Notes: a model not told the origin generated them from the sequence alone. A stretch of DNA of 64,000 bases from Sulfuricurvum sp. (GCF_023229695.1 NZ_JALNYS010000014.1:25307-89306), one strand, 5' to 3'; counted from the first letter of the stretch, positions 16,619 through 25,484 are shown. Made by a program: numbers and translations.

Positions 16619-17861
16619 AATACTTTTGGCGGCACTGGTCCTCGTAAGTGGACTGCATGCAACCCCAATGTTAAGCAAGAGGGTATTTGAAGATACGTTT
16701 ATCCTCTATGCTTTCGATGCGCAAATGCGTCATAAGCCTCATGATGCATCGGAATATTTTTCCGAGCTCTACAAGCGAACGTCCAAAAAAGAGTATCTGT
16801 ACCAATCCCTGCGGATGCTGGAAGAGGCGAATGAGCTCCCGTTACTCTCCCAGAGGGTGAAGGAGTCTTTAAAAGAGCTTCCCGAAGATGAGATGCTTCA
16901 GCGTTTCGGGATAATTGTATTGCTGCAAGAGGGGAGTTTTGCGGAAGCTTCCCAAAAAGGGCTGGAATTAAGCAATAAAACGAAAAAAGCACCGGATTAT
17001 CTTCTGTATGCCGAAGCACGTCTTAAAATCAGCGATTTCGAGGGGACCCTTTCGGCGCTTAAAAAGGCGTATGATTTGACGTATGACGAACGGACGGCAG
17101 AGCGGATAGCTCTGGTGTATTATGCCCACATGAATCAGAAAAAAGAGGGGATCCAATTTTTAAAAGAGCACATCAGCGCACACGGGAACAGTGGATTGAT
17201 CGGGAAACGGCTGGGGAGTCTGTATGCCGACAGCGGCGCGCTAGACGATGCGGCCGAGATTTATGCCCAAACGTATGAGCTGACCAAGGAGGCGGAGATT
17301 GCGGATGAAGCGGTCAGAGTGTACCTTCACACCCAAAAGTACACCAAGGTTGTAGCGATTCTGGAAAAATCGGGGGTGAACGATCCGATGCTATTGGAAT
17401 TTTATGTGAAAGAAAAAGAGTTTAACAAAGCTTCGGCCCTTGCTCAAAAACTCTATCTTCATCAGAACAATCCCCTCTACCTTGCCCAAAGCGCCGTATT
17501 TATGTACGAAGGGGCAAAAGACAAGCACGATGCCGCAGTCATAGCCAAGGTCGTAGAGAGTCTCAAAAAAGCGACCTCTATGGTCGAAGATCCCCTCTAC
17601 CTCAATTATCTGGGGTATTTGATGATCGATCATGATCTCAATGTCACCGAAGGGATGGGGTACGTCCGCCGTGCCCTCAACAAACAGCCCGATTCCCCGT
17701 TTTACATCGATTCGCTGGCATGGGGGAATTACAAACAAGGCGAGTGTGCCGAAGCGCTGCGCCTGATGAAACAGGTCGAATCGATGATAGGCAGCAATGA
17801 GCAAGATGTTAAAGAACATCTTAAAGCGATTGAAGCGTGTAAAACCAAGGAGAAGAAATGA
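16611..17861 (+). CDS. TPR-repeat secreted/periplasmic protein
   Basis: The 416-residue protein has a short signal peptide (MNKILLAALVLVSGLHATP) and then helix-turn-helix repeats typical of TPR (YAEARLKISDFEGTLSALKKAYDL, GSLYADSGALDDAAEIYAQ and others). Near the C terminus NYLGYLMIDHDLNVTEGM and SPFYIDSLAWGNYKQGECAEAL match TPR proteins that scaffold envelope complexes. It overlaps YkgJ by 8 nt and trpC by ATGA. The specific partner is unknown. Confidence 0.85.
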   Translation: MNKILLAALVLVSGLHATPMLSKRVFEDTFILYAFDAQMRHKPHDASEYFSELYKRTSKKEYLYQSLRMLEEANELPLLSQRVKESLKELPEDEMLQRFGIIVLLQEGSFAEASQKGLELSNKTKKAPDYLLYAEARLKISDFEGTLSALKKAYDLTYDERTAERIALVYYAHMNQKKEGIQFLKEHISAHGNSGLIGKRLGSLYADSGALDDAAEIYAQTYELTKEAEIADEAVRVYLHTQKYTKVVAILEKSGVNDPMLLEFYVKEKEFNKASALAQKLYLHQNNPLYLAQSAVFMYEGAKDKHDAAVIAKVVESLKKATSMVEDPLYLNYLGYLMIDHDLNVTEGMGYVRRALNKQPDSPFYIDSLAWGNYKQGECAEALRLMKQVESMIGSNEQDVKEHLKAIEACKTKEKK

Positions 17862-18643
17862 TCTTAGACGATATTATCAAAAAAACCAAAGAAGATTTAA
17901 TCGAGAGGGAAGCTAGATTCAGTATGGACTGGCTGGGAAAATCGTTAGCGTTTAATGCCCGGGCTCCCCGTGATGTGCGCCCTTTTTTAACCTCAACTCC
18001 CGATGAGCCCTACCGCATTATCTCCGAGGTGAAAAAAGCGAGCCCGTCGAAAGGGGTGATCCGTGAGGATTTTGACCCTTTGGCGATTGCTCAAGCCTAT
18101 GAGCGCGGCGGGGCGAATGCGATTTCGATTCTGACCGAACCCCATTTTTTTCAGGGGAATCTCGATTATCTGGCGGAGATACGTCGCTATGTGAGTATCC
18201 CGCTGTTGCGCAAGGATTTTATCGTCTCCAAATACCAGCTCCTCGAAGCACTCGTGTACGGAGCCGATTTCGTCCTTCTTATCGCGGCGGCATTGTCCAA
18301 AAATGAGCTCAAAGAGCTTCTCGACTATACCCGTCATCTGGGGATGGAAGCGCTGGTCGAGATCCACGATAAAGTAGAACTGACCAAAGCTATTTATGCC
18401 GGAGCCGATATCATCGGGATTAACCACCGCAATCTGCAAACGTTTGAGATGAATATGAATCTCAGCTATGAATTGATCCCGTTGATCCCTAACGGTAAGA
18501 TTATCGTTGCCGAAAGCGGTATCTACGAACACGGACAACTGGAAGATCTGAACAAAGCAGGCGTGGACGCGTTTCTCGTCGGTGAGTCGCTGATGCGCCA
18601 GGATGATGTCGAAACGGCACTCCGCACCCTTAAAAACGGTTAA
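17858..18643 (+). CDS. trpC: Indole-3-glycerol phosphate synthase
   Basis: The 261-residue (beta/alpha)8 enzyme converts CdRP to indole-3-glycerol phosphate in tryptophan synthesis. Diagnostic strings are ISEVKKASPSKG (catalytic Lys), LLRKDFI, LVEIHD, GINHRNL and VAESGI. It is separate from other trp genes, as in some Campylobacterota. Its ATG overlaps the TPR gene stop, and the SCO1-like gene begins 11 bp after its stop, so the SCO1-MCP module may be transcribed with it. Confidence 0.97.
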   Translation: MILDDIIKKTKEDLIEREARFSMDWLGKSLAFNARAPRDVRPFLTSTPDEPYRIISEVKKASPSKGVIREDFDPLAIAQAYERGGANAISILTEPHFFQGNLDYLAEIRRYVSIPLLRKDFIVSKYQLLEALVYGADFVLLIAAALSKNELKELLDYTRHLGMEALVEIHDKVELTKAIYAGADIIGINHRNLQTFEMNMNLSYELIPLIPNGKIIVAESGIYEHGQLEDLNKAGVDAFLVGESLMRQDDVETALRTLKNG

Positions 18644-18654
18644 TTCCACTTTTA

Positions 18655-19221
18655 ATGAAGAAAACGATTAAAACCCTTTCCGGTGTTGTTTTGATCGTTA
18701 TGGGATTCGGGCTGATCGTTGCGCTGGCCTTTCCGTCGCTGAGCGATTCGGCCCATGCCGGACGGAGCGAAAAAAAAATCCCCCTTGAATTTTCATTTTT
18801 GAAAGAGGAACACGCCCCGCTGGTATTGATCTATTTCGGATACGTCGGTTGTACCCGGGTCTGTACCCCGGCACTGAGCGATCTGGCCCAAATTTACCGT
18901 CTCCGAAAAATCGCCTCCGCAGATCATCTGCCCGCACTCTGGTTTGTCAATATGACCCCCCGGATGGATTCTGCCTCAGTGCAGAGCTGGGCGGAACATT
19001 TTGATTCTGATTTTAAATCCTATGCCCCGAGCGAGAGCGAGCTGCAAACGATTTCCCAAACTCTGAACCTCGTTTATACCAATCTCGGCGTCAAAGCGGA
19101 ACACATGCCTTATGCGTATTTGGCTAAAAAAACCGATATCGGCTATGAACTGGTTTACATTTATACATCTTCACCGTATAATCGCACAGTAATGTTACAA
19201 GATATGGAGGCACTGCAATGA
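18655..19221 (+). CDS. SCO1/SenC-like membrane-anchored protein, module A
   Basis: The 188-residue protein has one N-terminal membrane anchor (residues ~5-27) and a thioredoxin-like domain facing the periplasm. FGYVGCTRVCTP holds the CxxxC pair (Cys66, Cys70) and His150 (AEHMPYAYL) is at the place of the third SCO copper ligand. SCO proteins deliver copper to cytochrome oxidase or act as thiol reductases. No oxidase genes are nearby; instead the stop overlaps the MCP start (ATGA). The same arrangement is seen at 54424-56933, so a sensory role in copper or redox detection is inferred. Confidence 0.85.
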   Translation: MKKTIKTLSGVVLIVMGFGLIVALAFPSLSDSAHAGRSEKKIPLEFSFLKEEHAPLVLIYFGYVGCTRVCTPALSDLAQIYRLRKIASADHLPALWFVNMTPRMDSASVQSWAEHFDSDFKSYAPSESELQTISQTLNLVYTNLGVKAEHMPYAYLAKKTDIGYELVYIYTSSPYNRTVMLQDMEALQ

Positions 19222-20741
19222 ATTTTAATTTCCTTTTTCCGGCCCATGACACCTCTCACAGCCCTGATATCCGATTGCGGCTTCATGAAGATTTTGTTAA
19301 AGCCGATAAAGTTATGCTGATTATCGGAATAGTCTCCTTCCTCGCTGTTGCGTTCGTAACCTCGATTCGCTACTCCACCTACTCGTTCGGAATGATTAAC
19401 GGCGCATTGGCTCTGGGACTTATCGTGATCGCTTTTATGGCGTTTCGAGGGACGACGATCGGGCGGATTATCATTGCACTTGGGCTGTCGATTTTTCCGA
19501 TGATTATGATCCAGCAGCAGCTGGGGATGATCGAGATGCATTTTGCCCTTTTTTTTATGGCCGCTTTTTTGGCGATTTATAAAGACATCATCCCCGTTCT
19601 GACGGCTACGGTGGCGGTCGCGTTTCACCATATTCTTTTCTTTTTTCTCCAGCTCAATCATGCGTCGATGTTTGGTTTTGAGGTGATTGTATTTGCCAGC
19701 GGCTGCGATGTCTGGATTTTATTGACCCATATTATCATGTTTACGGTACAGGTTATCGGCCTCGTGTACATTATCGTCAATACGACTCACCAGTTTATCA
19801 AAAGCAACGAACTTCAGATAGCATCGGATAACAACGTCAAATTGATGGAAGAGGGGATCCGTCAGGATGCCCATATGGTTCAGGAGGCGGTCGGTATCGT
19901 GGCGGAGGTTTCGAAAGGGATACTGGATCGCAATCTCAAGGCGGTTCCGGCAAATTCTCAGTTGAGAGAACTGCGGGATGTTTTTAATACCATGTTGGGC
20001 GATCTGCGCCGGATGGTTGGCCCCAATATCGTTGAAATTACCCGTGTCGTTGAAGCGTACGGCGATTTTGACTTTACCAAACGGATTTCCCACAACAGCG
20101 GAAAAATCGAACAGCTGGTGAATAAGCTCGGCGATGATATTTCGGCGATGCTGCGTACCAATCTGGCCAACGGGACCGAAATGGATGAGAGTGCACAGCG
20201 CCTTAAGAAAAACGTTGACGAATTAGCCAGCTCTTCCAAAGAGCAAGCCAAAGGGATCCAAAAAACCTCCCAGCAGGTCGATCACATGACCCAAAGCGTT
20301 GAAGGGGTTCTTCAGCGTACGCAGGAGGTGAGCCATCAGTCCGAAGACATTAAAATGATTATTACCGTCATCGGCGACATCGCGGATCAAACCAATCTGT
20401 TGGCATTGAATGCGGCTATCGAAGCGGCACGGGCAGGGGAACACGGAAGAGGATTCGCCGTTGTCGCCGATGAGGTGCGAAAACTGGCGGAACGGACCCA
20501 AAAATCACTCTCTGATATCAATGCAAATGTTGGATTATTGGTGCAGTCGATTAACGATATCGGTGATGCGATCGAACATCAAGCCGGAGGGATCCGTCAG
20601 ATCAATCACATCATCAGCGAATTTGAAGGGGAGATTCAAAACAATGCAAAAATCGCTTCCAATACCGATGCAATCGCGAATGAGGTATTTGTGATGGCGG
20701 ATCGCGTTCTAAGCGACGTCAAATCGAAAAAATTTAATTGA
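19218..20741 (+). CDS. Methyl-accepting protein with a His-rich multi-pass membrane sensor domain
   Basis: The 507-residue receptor has about six membrane segments in residues 30-190 and no large periplasmic domain. Conserved points in that region are IEMHF (Glu106, His108), YKD 121-123, HH 137-138, LQL 144-146, Cys163 and His171. The cytoplasmic half has a HAMP-like linker and the MCP signalling hairpin (LLALNAAIEAARAGEHGRGF, VADEVRKLAERT). It should feed CheA/CheW. There is no C-terminal methylase-tether peptide. The first 185 residues align without gaps to the GGDEF-EAL protein at 55005. The ATG overlaps the SCO gene. The ligand is unknown; a metal or heme site is inferred from the histidines. 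Confidence 0.9.
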   Translation: MNFNFLFPAHDTSHSPDIRLRLHEDFVKADKVMLIIGIVSFLAVAFVTSIRYSTYSFGMINGALALGLIVIAFMAFRGTTIGRIIIALGLSIFPMIMIQQQLGMIEMHFALFFMAAFLAIYKDIIPVLTATVAVAFHHILFFFLQLNHASMFGFEVIVFASGCDVWILLTHIIMFTVQVIGLVYIIVNTTHQFIKSNELQIASDNNVKLMEEGIRQDAHMVQEAVGIVAEVSKGILDRNLKAVPANSQLRELRDVFNTMLGDLRRMVGPNIVEITRVVEAYGDFDFTKRISHNSGKIEQLVNKLGDDISAMLRTNLANGTEMDESAQRLKKNVDELASSSKEQAKGIQKTSQQVDHMTQSVEGVLQRTQEVSHQSEDIKMIITVIGDIADQTNLLALNAAIEAARAGEHGRGFAVVADEVRKLAERTQKSLSDINANVGLLVQSINDIGDAIEHQAGGIRQINHIISEFEGEIQNNAKIASNTDAIANEVFVMADRVLSDVKSKKFN

Positions 20742-20878
20742 CCCCTGCTAAAAGGGAACATTGGGGCACTCAGAGCAGCAAAAACAGTTAAAAATAAAAT
20801 TTGAGTATTTTTTAAGCAATCCTTGATGTTAGTTTAGGATATTATTGAGATAGTCCTATTTTTTCACAAGGGGTGTTT

Positions 20879-22243
20879 ATGATTGAACCGATAAGTCCGG
20901 AATTACAAAAATTTTATGATGTTTTTGAAGGTGTGGATCAGACAAAGGTTTCTGAGTTCAAAGATTTTTTAGAGGCAAATGCGGTCAATTTCAATCTATT
21001 CAAAGATGGCAGTTTTATTGAACGCTCTTTTCCGTTTGATATGATTCCCCGTATAATCCCGAAAGCGGAGTTTGACCATTTGGAAGCGGGAATCATTCAA
21101 CGGGTTAAAGCGCTGAACGCCTTTCTAAACGATGTTTATACCGAGCAGAAGATTCTAAAAGAGGGGATCGTTCCGCGTGAATACGTCGATTCGGCCAAAG
21201 GGTTTTTAGGCGAATTTATGGGGGTTGTCCCTCCCAAAGAGATCCGTACCCATATCAGCGGAATCGACTTGGTCAAAGATGCGGTGAGCGGTAACTGGAT
21301 TATTCTGGAAGATAACCTTCGTGTCCCCAGCGGAGTGAGCTACCCCCTCACGATTCGACGTGCGTTTCGCCATACCTACCCCGAGTTTTTTGAATCCATG
21401 AAAATCTCGAAAATCAAACAATACGGCGATCAGCTCAAAGCGGCAATGGATTACGTCAATACCGGCGGATTGAATGTCATTTTGACTCCGGGTCGGTACA
21501 ATTCGGCCTATTACGAACACAGTTATCTGGCGAAAATCACGGGAGCGACACTGGCGGAGGGGGAGGATCTGATTGTCGAAGAGAATGAGGTCTTTTTACG
21601 CAGTTATAACGGCCAGATGCTTCGCGTCGGAGCTATTTACCGCCGTCTTGACGACGATTTTCTCGACCCCAAAGAGTTTGATCCCGAAAGCCTTATCGGA
21701 GTGCCCTACCTTGCGAGCGCCTACCGAACGGGAAATGTTGCGATTATGAACAGTATCGGCAACGGTGTCGCCGATGATAAAGGGATCTATTATTTCGTCC
21801 CGCAGATGATCCGGTATTATCTGGATGAAGAGCCGATTTTAAGCAATGCACCGACGTACCTGCCGTATTACGAAAAAGATCGCGAATATGTGCTGGCAAA
21901 TATCGATAAATTGGTCATTAAAGACGTTGCGGAAGCGGGGGGGTATGGCGTATTGTTCGGCAATCGTCTGAACCCGGAACAGCGTGAAGAGATTATCGGG
22001 ATGATTTTGGCCGATCCCCGCCGTTTTATTGCTCAGGAGGTGATCGAGTTTTACGACCTTCCGTGCATGATGAACGGAGAGATTTTACCGCGTAAAGCCG
22101 ATTTGCGGGCATATGTTATACACGGTGAAGAGATTAGCGTCAGTATGGGGGGATTGACCCGTTATGCGATGGAAGAAGGCAATTACCTCGTCAACTCTTC
22201 ACAGGGGGGGGGATTTAAAGATACATGGGTGGTGGAATTATGA
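20879..22243 (+). CDS. Circularly permuted ATP-grasp type 2 protein
   Basis: The 454-residue protein matches the DUF404/DUF407 family (COG2308): ILEDNLRVPSGVSYPLTIR, AYYEHSYLA, GAIYRRLDDDFLDP and QEVIEFYDLPCM. These enzymes are predicted ATP-dependent amide ligases that make or extend a peptide. I start at ATG 20879, which AAGGGG precedes; a GTG 6 nt earlier overlaps that site. It overlaps the alpha-E gene by ATGA, the invariant pairing for this family. The product of the pathway is unknown. Confidence 0.9.
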   Translation: MIEPISPELQKFYDVFEGVDQTKVSEFKDFLEANAVNFNLFKDGSFIERSFPFDMIPRIIPKAEFDHLEAGIIQRVKALNAFLNDVYTEQKILKEGIVPREYVDSAKGFLGEFMGVVPPKEIRTHISGIDLVKDAVSGNWIILEDNLRVPSGVSYPLTIRRAFRHTYPEFFESMKISKIKQYGDQLKAAMDYVNTGGLNVILTPGRYNSAYYEHSYLAKITGATLAEGEDLIVEENEVFLRSYNGQMLRVGAIYRRLDDDFLDPKEFDPESLIGVPYLASAYRTGNVAIMNSIGNGVADDKGIYYFVPQMIRYYLDEEPILSNAPTYLPYYEKDREYVLANIDKLVIKDVAEAGGYGVLFGNRLNPEQREEIIGMILADPRRFIAQEVIEFYDLPCMMNGEILPRKADLRAYVIHGEEISVSMGGLTRYAMEEGNYLVNSSQGGGFKDTWVVEL

Positions 22244-22941
22244 TGACAAACGGTGTAGCTATTTCCGTCAATACGGCGCAGCAGCTTTATTGGTTCGGGC
22301 GCTATGTACAGCGTGCGGAGACGATTTTACGCGAATTGGTGAAGAGTTACGATTATGTGATCGATCGGGATGTGGATGACGGACGCAAGCTGTATGCAAA
22401 ATTAGGGGTAGAGATCGATTATCGGAGTGCCTGTGATTTTTTGAAGCAGGGGGTTTACGGAAAACAGGGGGGAAGTATTGAATCCATTATCACCTGGGCG
22501 AGAGAAAATGCGATAGAGACCCGCCATCTTCTGGATGAACGGGGTTTCGCCGCACTGAATAAAATCTACAATCATATATCGGCGGGGCGTGAACGTGCCG
22601 TCAGCCCTACCTATCTGGAAGAGGCGATTGATAATTTCGCCCTTATTCTGGGGATATTTTCATCCGAATTAGGACGCCCGAAAGCGTATAATTTTATCCG
22701 TCTCGGTCAGCAGGTGGAGCGTTTTGACCTGATTTTACGTTTATACGACGGCATCGATCTTGTGAATGCCGAGCTTGAGTCGATGAATGCGATCGGAAGA
22801 CGGCTGAACCGGAATTATCAGCCGCTTAAAATTACGTCATCGAGCATTCCCAAAGCGTTGAGTGCCGTCAACGGCGTCATCGATCGTGTGATCGTAAAAT
22901 CCGAAGTTGCGTCGGAGTCTTCCCAGAGACAAGGACAATAG
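22240..22941 (+). CDS. Alpha-E domain protein (DUF403)
   Basis: The 233-residue helical protein has the alpha-E motifs QQLYWFGRYVQRAE near the start and FIRLGQQVERFDLILRLYD later. It is the standard partner of the circularly permuted ATP-grasp protein and probably forms a complex with it. The ATG lies in the TGA of the ATP-grasp gene. A MITE has inserted about 50 bp beyond its stop, between it and the aspartoacylase genes. Confidence 0.9.
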   Translation: MMTNGVAISVNTAQQLYWFGRYVQRAETILRELVKSYDYVIDRDVDDGRKLYAKLGVEIDYRSACDFLKQGVYGKQGGSIESIITWARENAIETRHLLDERGFAALNKIYNHISAGRERAVSPTYLEEAIDNFALILGIFSSELGRPKAYNFIRLGQQVERFDLILRLYDGIDLVNAELESMNAIGRRLNRNYQPLKITSSSIPKALSAVNGVIDRVIVKSEVASESSQRQGQ

Positions 22942-22993
22942 CGTTTTATCTCTCGAAAAGCAAAGAGAAGGGATGGTATATTTCCATCATTAA

Positions 22994-23138
22994 CTGATGT
23001 TACGCACTTTTCAGGCAAAGCCCGTAAAGTGGCGGGGACAATTTGTTCCCTGCACCCCCCTAAAGCTACCCGCATCTGTCGGATGCGGGAGAAAAACTTC
23101 CCTTTACACACTTGCTAAAGCAAGGTGCGTAAGGTCAG
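22994..23138 (+). mobile_element. MITE-like element, copy 1
   Basis: This 145-bp element begins CTGATGTTACGCAC and ends GTGCGTAAGGTCAG, which are inverted repeats with two mismatches in 14. It is flanked by TCATTAA on both sides (22987-22993 and 23139-23145), a perfect 7-bp target duplication. Inside are hairpins, including a GGGC/GCCC stem near 23013-23025 and CCGCATC/GATGCGG near 23070-23088. No transposase is encoded, so it would depend on one acting in trans. Copies 2 and 3 are at 49915 and 51947. Confidence 0.88.
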
Positions 23139-23172
23139 TCATTAAATAGTTACGCGTCGAAGAGGAGAAAAT

Positions 23173-24111
23173 GTGGGTGTTATTGAAGAGGTTTTTTCGA
23201 TCGAATTGCCGGTAGGGGAACAGTTTCGGATACAGCGGTGCCGTTACACCCCCTCTAGCGGTGAGACGGATAAGAGGATTTCGATTGTCAGCGGAATCCA
23301 TGGAGACGAACTGGAAGGTCAATACGTCTGTTTTTTGTTGGGAGAGTGGCTTCGGGACAACAGGGAGAAGATTACGGGGACGATTGACATCTATCCGGCG
23401 ATCAACAGTCTGGGACTTGATAGTATCACCCGTTCCGTCCCTTTTTATGATGTCGATCTGAATCGGAATTTTCCCGGCAGCAAAAACGATTTTCTCCCGG
23501 CACAAATCGCCGATGGGGTGGTAACGGCGATGAAGGGATCCGAGATTGCCATTGATATCCATTCGAGTAATATTTTTTTACGGGAGATTCCTCAGGTCCG
23601 TATCGCAAAATCTCAAGAAGCCGTTTTGGTCCCTCTGGCCAACAAACTGAATATCGATTTTGTGTGGGTGCATGATGCGGTGACGGTTCTGGAATCGACG
23701 TTTGCCCACGCGATGAATATGGAAGGGACCAAAACCCTTGTCGTTGAGATGGGTGTCGGGATGCGTCTGAGCAAAATGTACGGTCTTCAACTTTTGGACG
23801 GTTTGCTCAATCTAATGGCGTGCGAAGGATTTTTATCGATAAACCCGTTGGATGTCCGTATGCCGATCCAGTCGCATGTGGGGGAAGTTGCATATCTTAA
23901 TGCTTCGCAACCCGGACTTTTTGTCTCGGCGATCGAGCATTGTCAAATAATCGAGGAAGGTTCGATTGTCGGTCACATCGTCGATCCGCTCAGCGGGGAG
24001 AGGCTGGATGAAGTGATCGCTCCGATTGCCGGGGTCCTTTTTACCCTCAGAGCCTATCCGATTGTGTATGAAGGCTCTTTGGTGGGACGAATTTTTGGAG
24101 AAAAACGATGA
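23173..24111 (+). CDS. Succinylglutamate desuccinylase/aspartoacylase family zinc deacylase
   Basis: The 312-residue M14-fold enzyme keeps the zinc site: GIHGDELEG (His43, Glu46) and IAIDIHSS (His130), with DLNRNFPG at 95-102 and a Glu in TLVVEMGVG as general base. The C-terminal part is a beta/barrel-sandwich-like lobe (GEVAYLNASQPGLF, GERLDEVIAPIAGVL). It would hydrolyse an N-acyl amide, but the substrate is not known. It starts with GTG after GAGGAG and overlaps the next gene by ATGA. Being next to the ATP-grasp/alpha-E pair suggests it trims a peptide made by them. Confidence 0.86.
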   Translation: MGVIEEVFSIELPVGEQFRIQRCRYTPSSGETDKRISIVSGIHGDELEGQYVCFLLGEWLRDNREKITGTIDIYPAINSLGLDSITRSVPFYDVDLNRNFPGSKNDFLPAQIADGVVTAMKGSEIAIDIHSSNIFLREIPQVRIAKSQEAVLVPLANKLNIDFVWVHDAVTVLESTFAHAMNMEGTKTLVVEMGVGMRLSKMYGLQLLDGLLNLMACEGFLSINPLDVRMPIQSHVGEVAYLNASQPGLFVSAIEHCQIIEEGSIVGHIVDPLSGERLDEVIAPIAGVLFTLRAYPIVYEGSLVGRIFGEKR

Positions 24112-25040
24112 AACGACTGGAAATACTTGCGCTTAAATCCCCCAATCGTGCACCGCTTAAAGTCGAAGGATTTGTATTCGGGGACGAAGAGGATGACGCC
24201 CCATCGATAGCGATTGTGGGGGCGATGAGCGGCGATCACATCAATCAGCTCTATGTCGCATCCCGTTTTGTCGATTACCTCCGCCAAAAAGAGGAAGAGG
24301 GGAAAATCACGGGAAAAATTCTGGTGATTCCGGCGGTGAATACCTATGCGTTGAATATGGGAGAAAAGTTTTGGCCTTTGGACAAAACCGATCTGAATAT
24401 GATGTTTCCCGGCTACAAAGAGGGGGAGACGACACAGAGGATTGCGTCGGCACTTTTTGAAGCACTGCAGGGGTTTGATTATGGGATCATTCTTGAGGGG
24501 CGTCGGGATCAGGGGATGTGCATCCCCTATGTAAAACTGATCAAAAGCGGTTATGAAGATATAGAGGCGGCGAAGGATCTGGGGATGCGCTTTATCCATT
24601 ACCGCGAGTACAGTCCGATCGAGACGGTGATGCTTCAGTACAATTGGCAGTTGTGGGAGACCCGGGCCATGTCGCTTGTTTTCGGTAAGAACGGAACCAT
24701 CGATGCGGTGACGAGCGGTGAAGTGCAGGGGGCTCTGGTCCGTTTCATGAGCAAGCGGGGGATTCTTAAAAACGGAGTTTTTAACGGATTTTTAAGCAAT
24801 ATTATCGGACCGGAAAACATTACGATCCTGAAAGCTTCACGTGCCGGGATCTTTGAATCGGTCGTTGCATGCGGCACCCGTGTCCAAAAAGGGGAGAAAC
24901 TGGGGCGCATCACCGACTCTTTAAGCGGGGAAAAATTAGAAAAAATTGTTGCCCCGCGCGATGGTGTGGTGACGTGCCAGTATTCCCATCCGCTGATTTT
25001 TCAAAATTCGATCGCTTTTAGAATCGCGTCGGTAGAGTAA
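24108..25040 (+). CDS. Aspartoacylase-like protein lacking the zinc ligands
   Basis: This 310-residue paralogue of the previous gene keeps DLNMMFPG and the C-terminal lobe (TDSLSGEKLEKIVAPRDGVV) but not the metal site. Where the first protein has HGDE, this has SGDH (residues 41-44), and the third His is replaced in ILEGRRDQ. It is thus probably a non-catalytic partner or a form with altered chemistry. It is translationally coupled by ATGA to the active paralogue and ends against the convergent YqeY gene with no gap. Confidence 0.82.
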   Translation: MKRLEILALKSPNRAPLKVEGFVFGDEEDDAPSIAIVGAMSGDHINQLYVASRFVDYLRQKEEEGKITGKILVIPAVNTYALNMGEKFWPLDKTDLNMMFPGYKEGETTQRIASALFEALQGFDYGIILEGRRDQGMCIPYVKLIKSGYEDIEAAKDLGMRFIHYREYSPIETVMLQYNWQLWETRAMSLVFGKNGTIDAVTSGEVQGALVRFMSKRGILKNGVFNGFLSNIIGPENITILKASRAGIFESVVACGTRVQKGEKLGRITDSLSGEKLEKIVAPRDGVVTCQYSHPLIFQNSIAFRIASVE

Positions 25041-25484
25041 TCAGCCTAAAATTTTTTTGGCACACTCGTTGATCCGTTTACCGTCCGCCTGAGCTCCGAG
25101 CGCTTTGGAGGCGGCACCCATCACTTTTCCTATCTCTTTCATTGAGCTTGCACCCACTTCGGCAATAATGGCCCGGATGGCGGATTCAAGCTCTTCGTCG
25201 GAGAGCTGTGTCGGGAGGTAGGTTTCAAAAATAGCCGCTTCCGAAGCCTCTTTGTCATACAAATCTTCACGCCCCGCATCGCGGTACTGCACCATGGCAT
25301 CGTTGCGCTGTTTCACCTGTTTTTGGATAATCTTGATCACATCGTCGTCGCTAAGCTCTTTGCGCTCATCCACTTCGACCTGTTTCATCGCACTGCTGAG
25401 AAGTCGAAGGGCATCGCGTTTTTCGACATTTTTCTCTTTCATAGCGGTTTTGATATCGTCGTTAATCTGTTCTCGTAATGTCAT
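25041..25484 (-). CDS. yqeY: GatB/YqeY domain protein
   Basis: The 147-residue protein starts MTLREQINDDIKTAMKEKN and has the QRNDAMVQYRDAGREDLYDKE and LPTQLSDEELE segments of YqeY. The domain is shared with the C terminus of the GatB subunit of tRNA amidotransferase, and free-standing YqeY is thought to bind tRNA. It is divergent from flgH, and its start is next to the sigma54-type promoter of that gene. Confidence 0.93.
   Translation of the reverse strand: MTLREQINDDIKTAMKEKNVEKRDALRLLSSAMKQVEVDERKELSDDDVIKIIQKQVKQRNDAMVQYRDAGREDLYDKEASEAAIFETYLPTQLSDEELESAIRAIIAEVGASSMKEIGKVMGAASKALGAQADGKRINECAKKILG

Noticed and set aside
22818..23111. Open frames across MITE copies 1 and 2 that share a peptide (RVALGGCR..IVPATLRALPEKC)
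   Set aside because: The shared peptide comes from the repeat element itself. No ribosome site is seen, and the frame differs at the ends, so it is not a gene.
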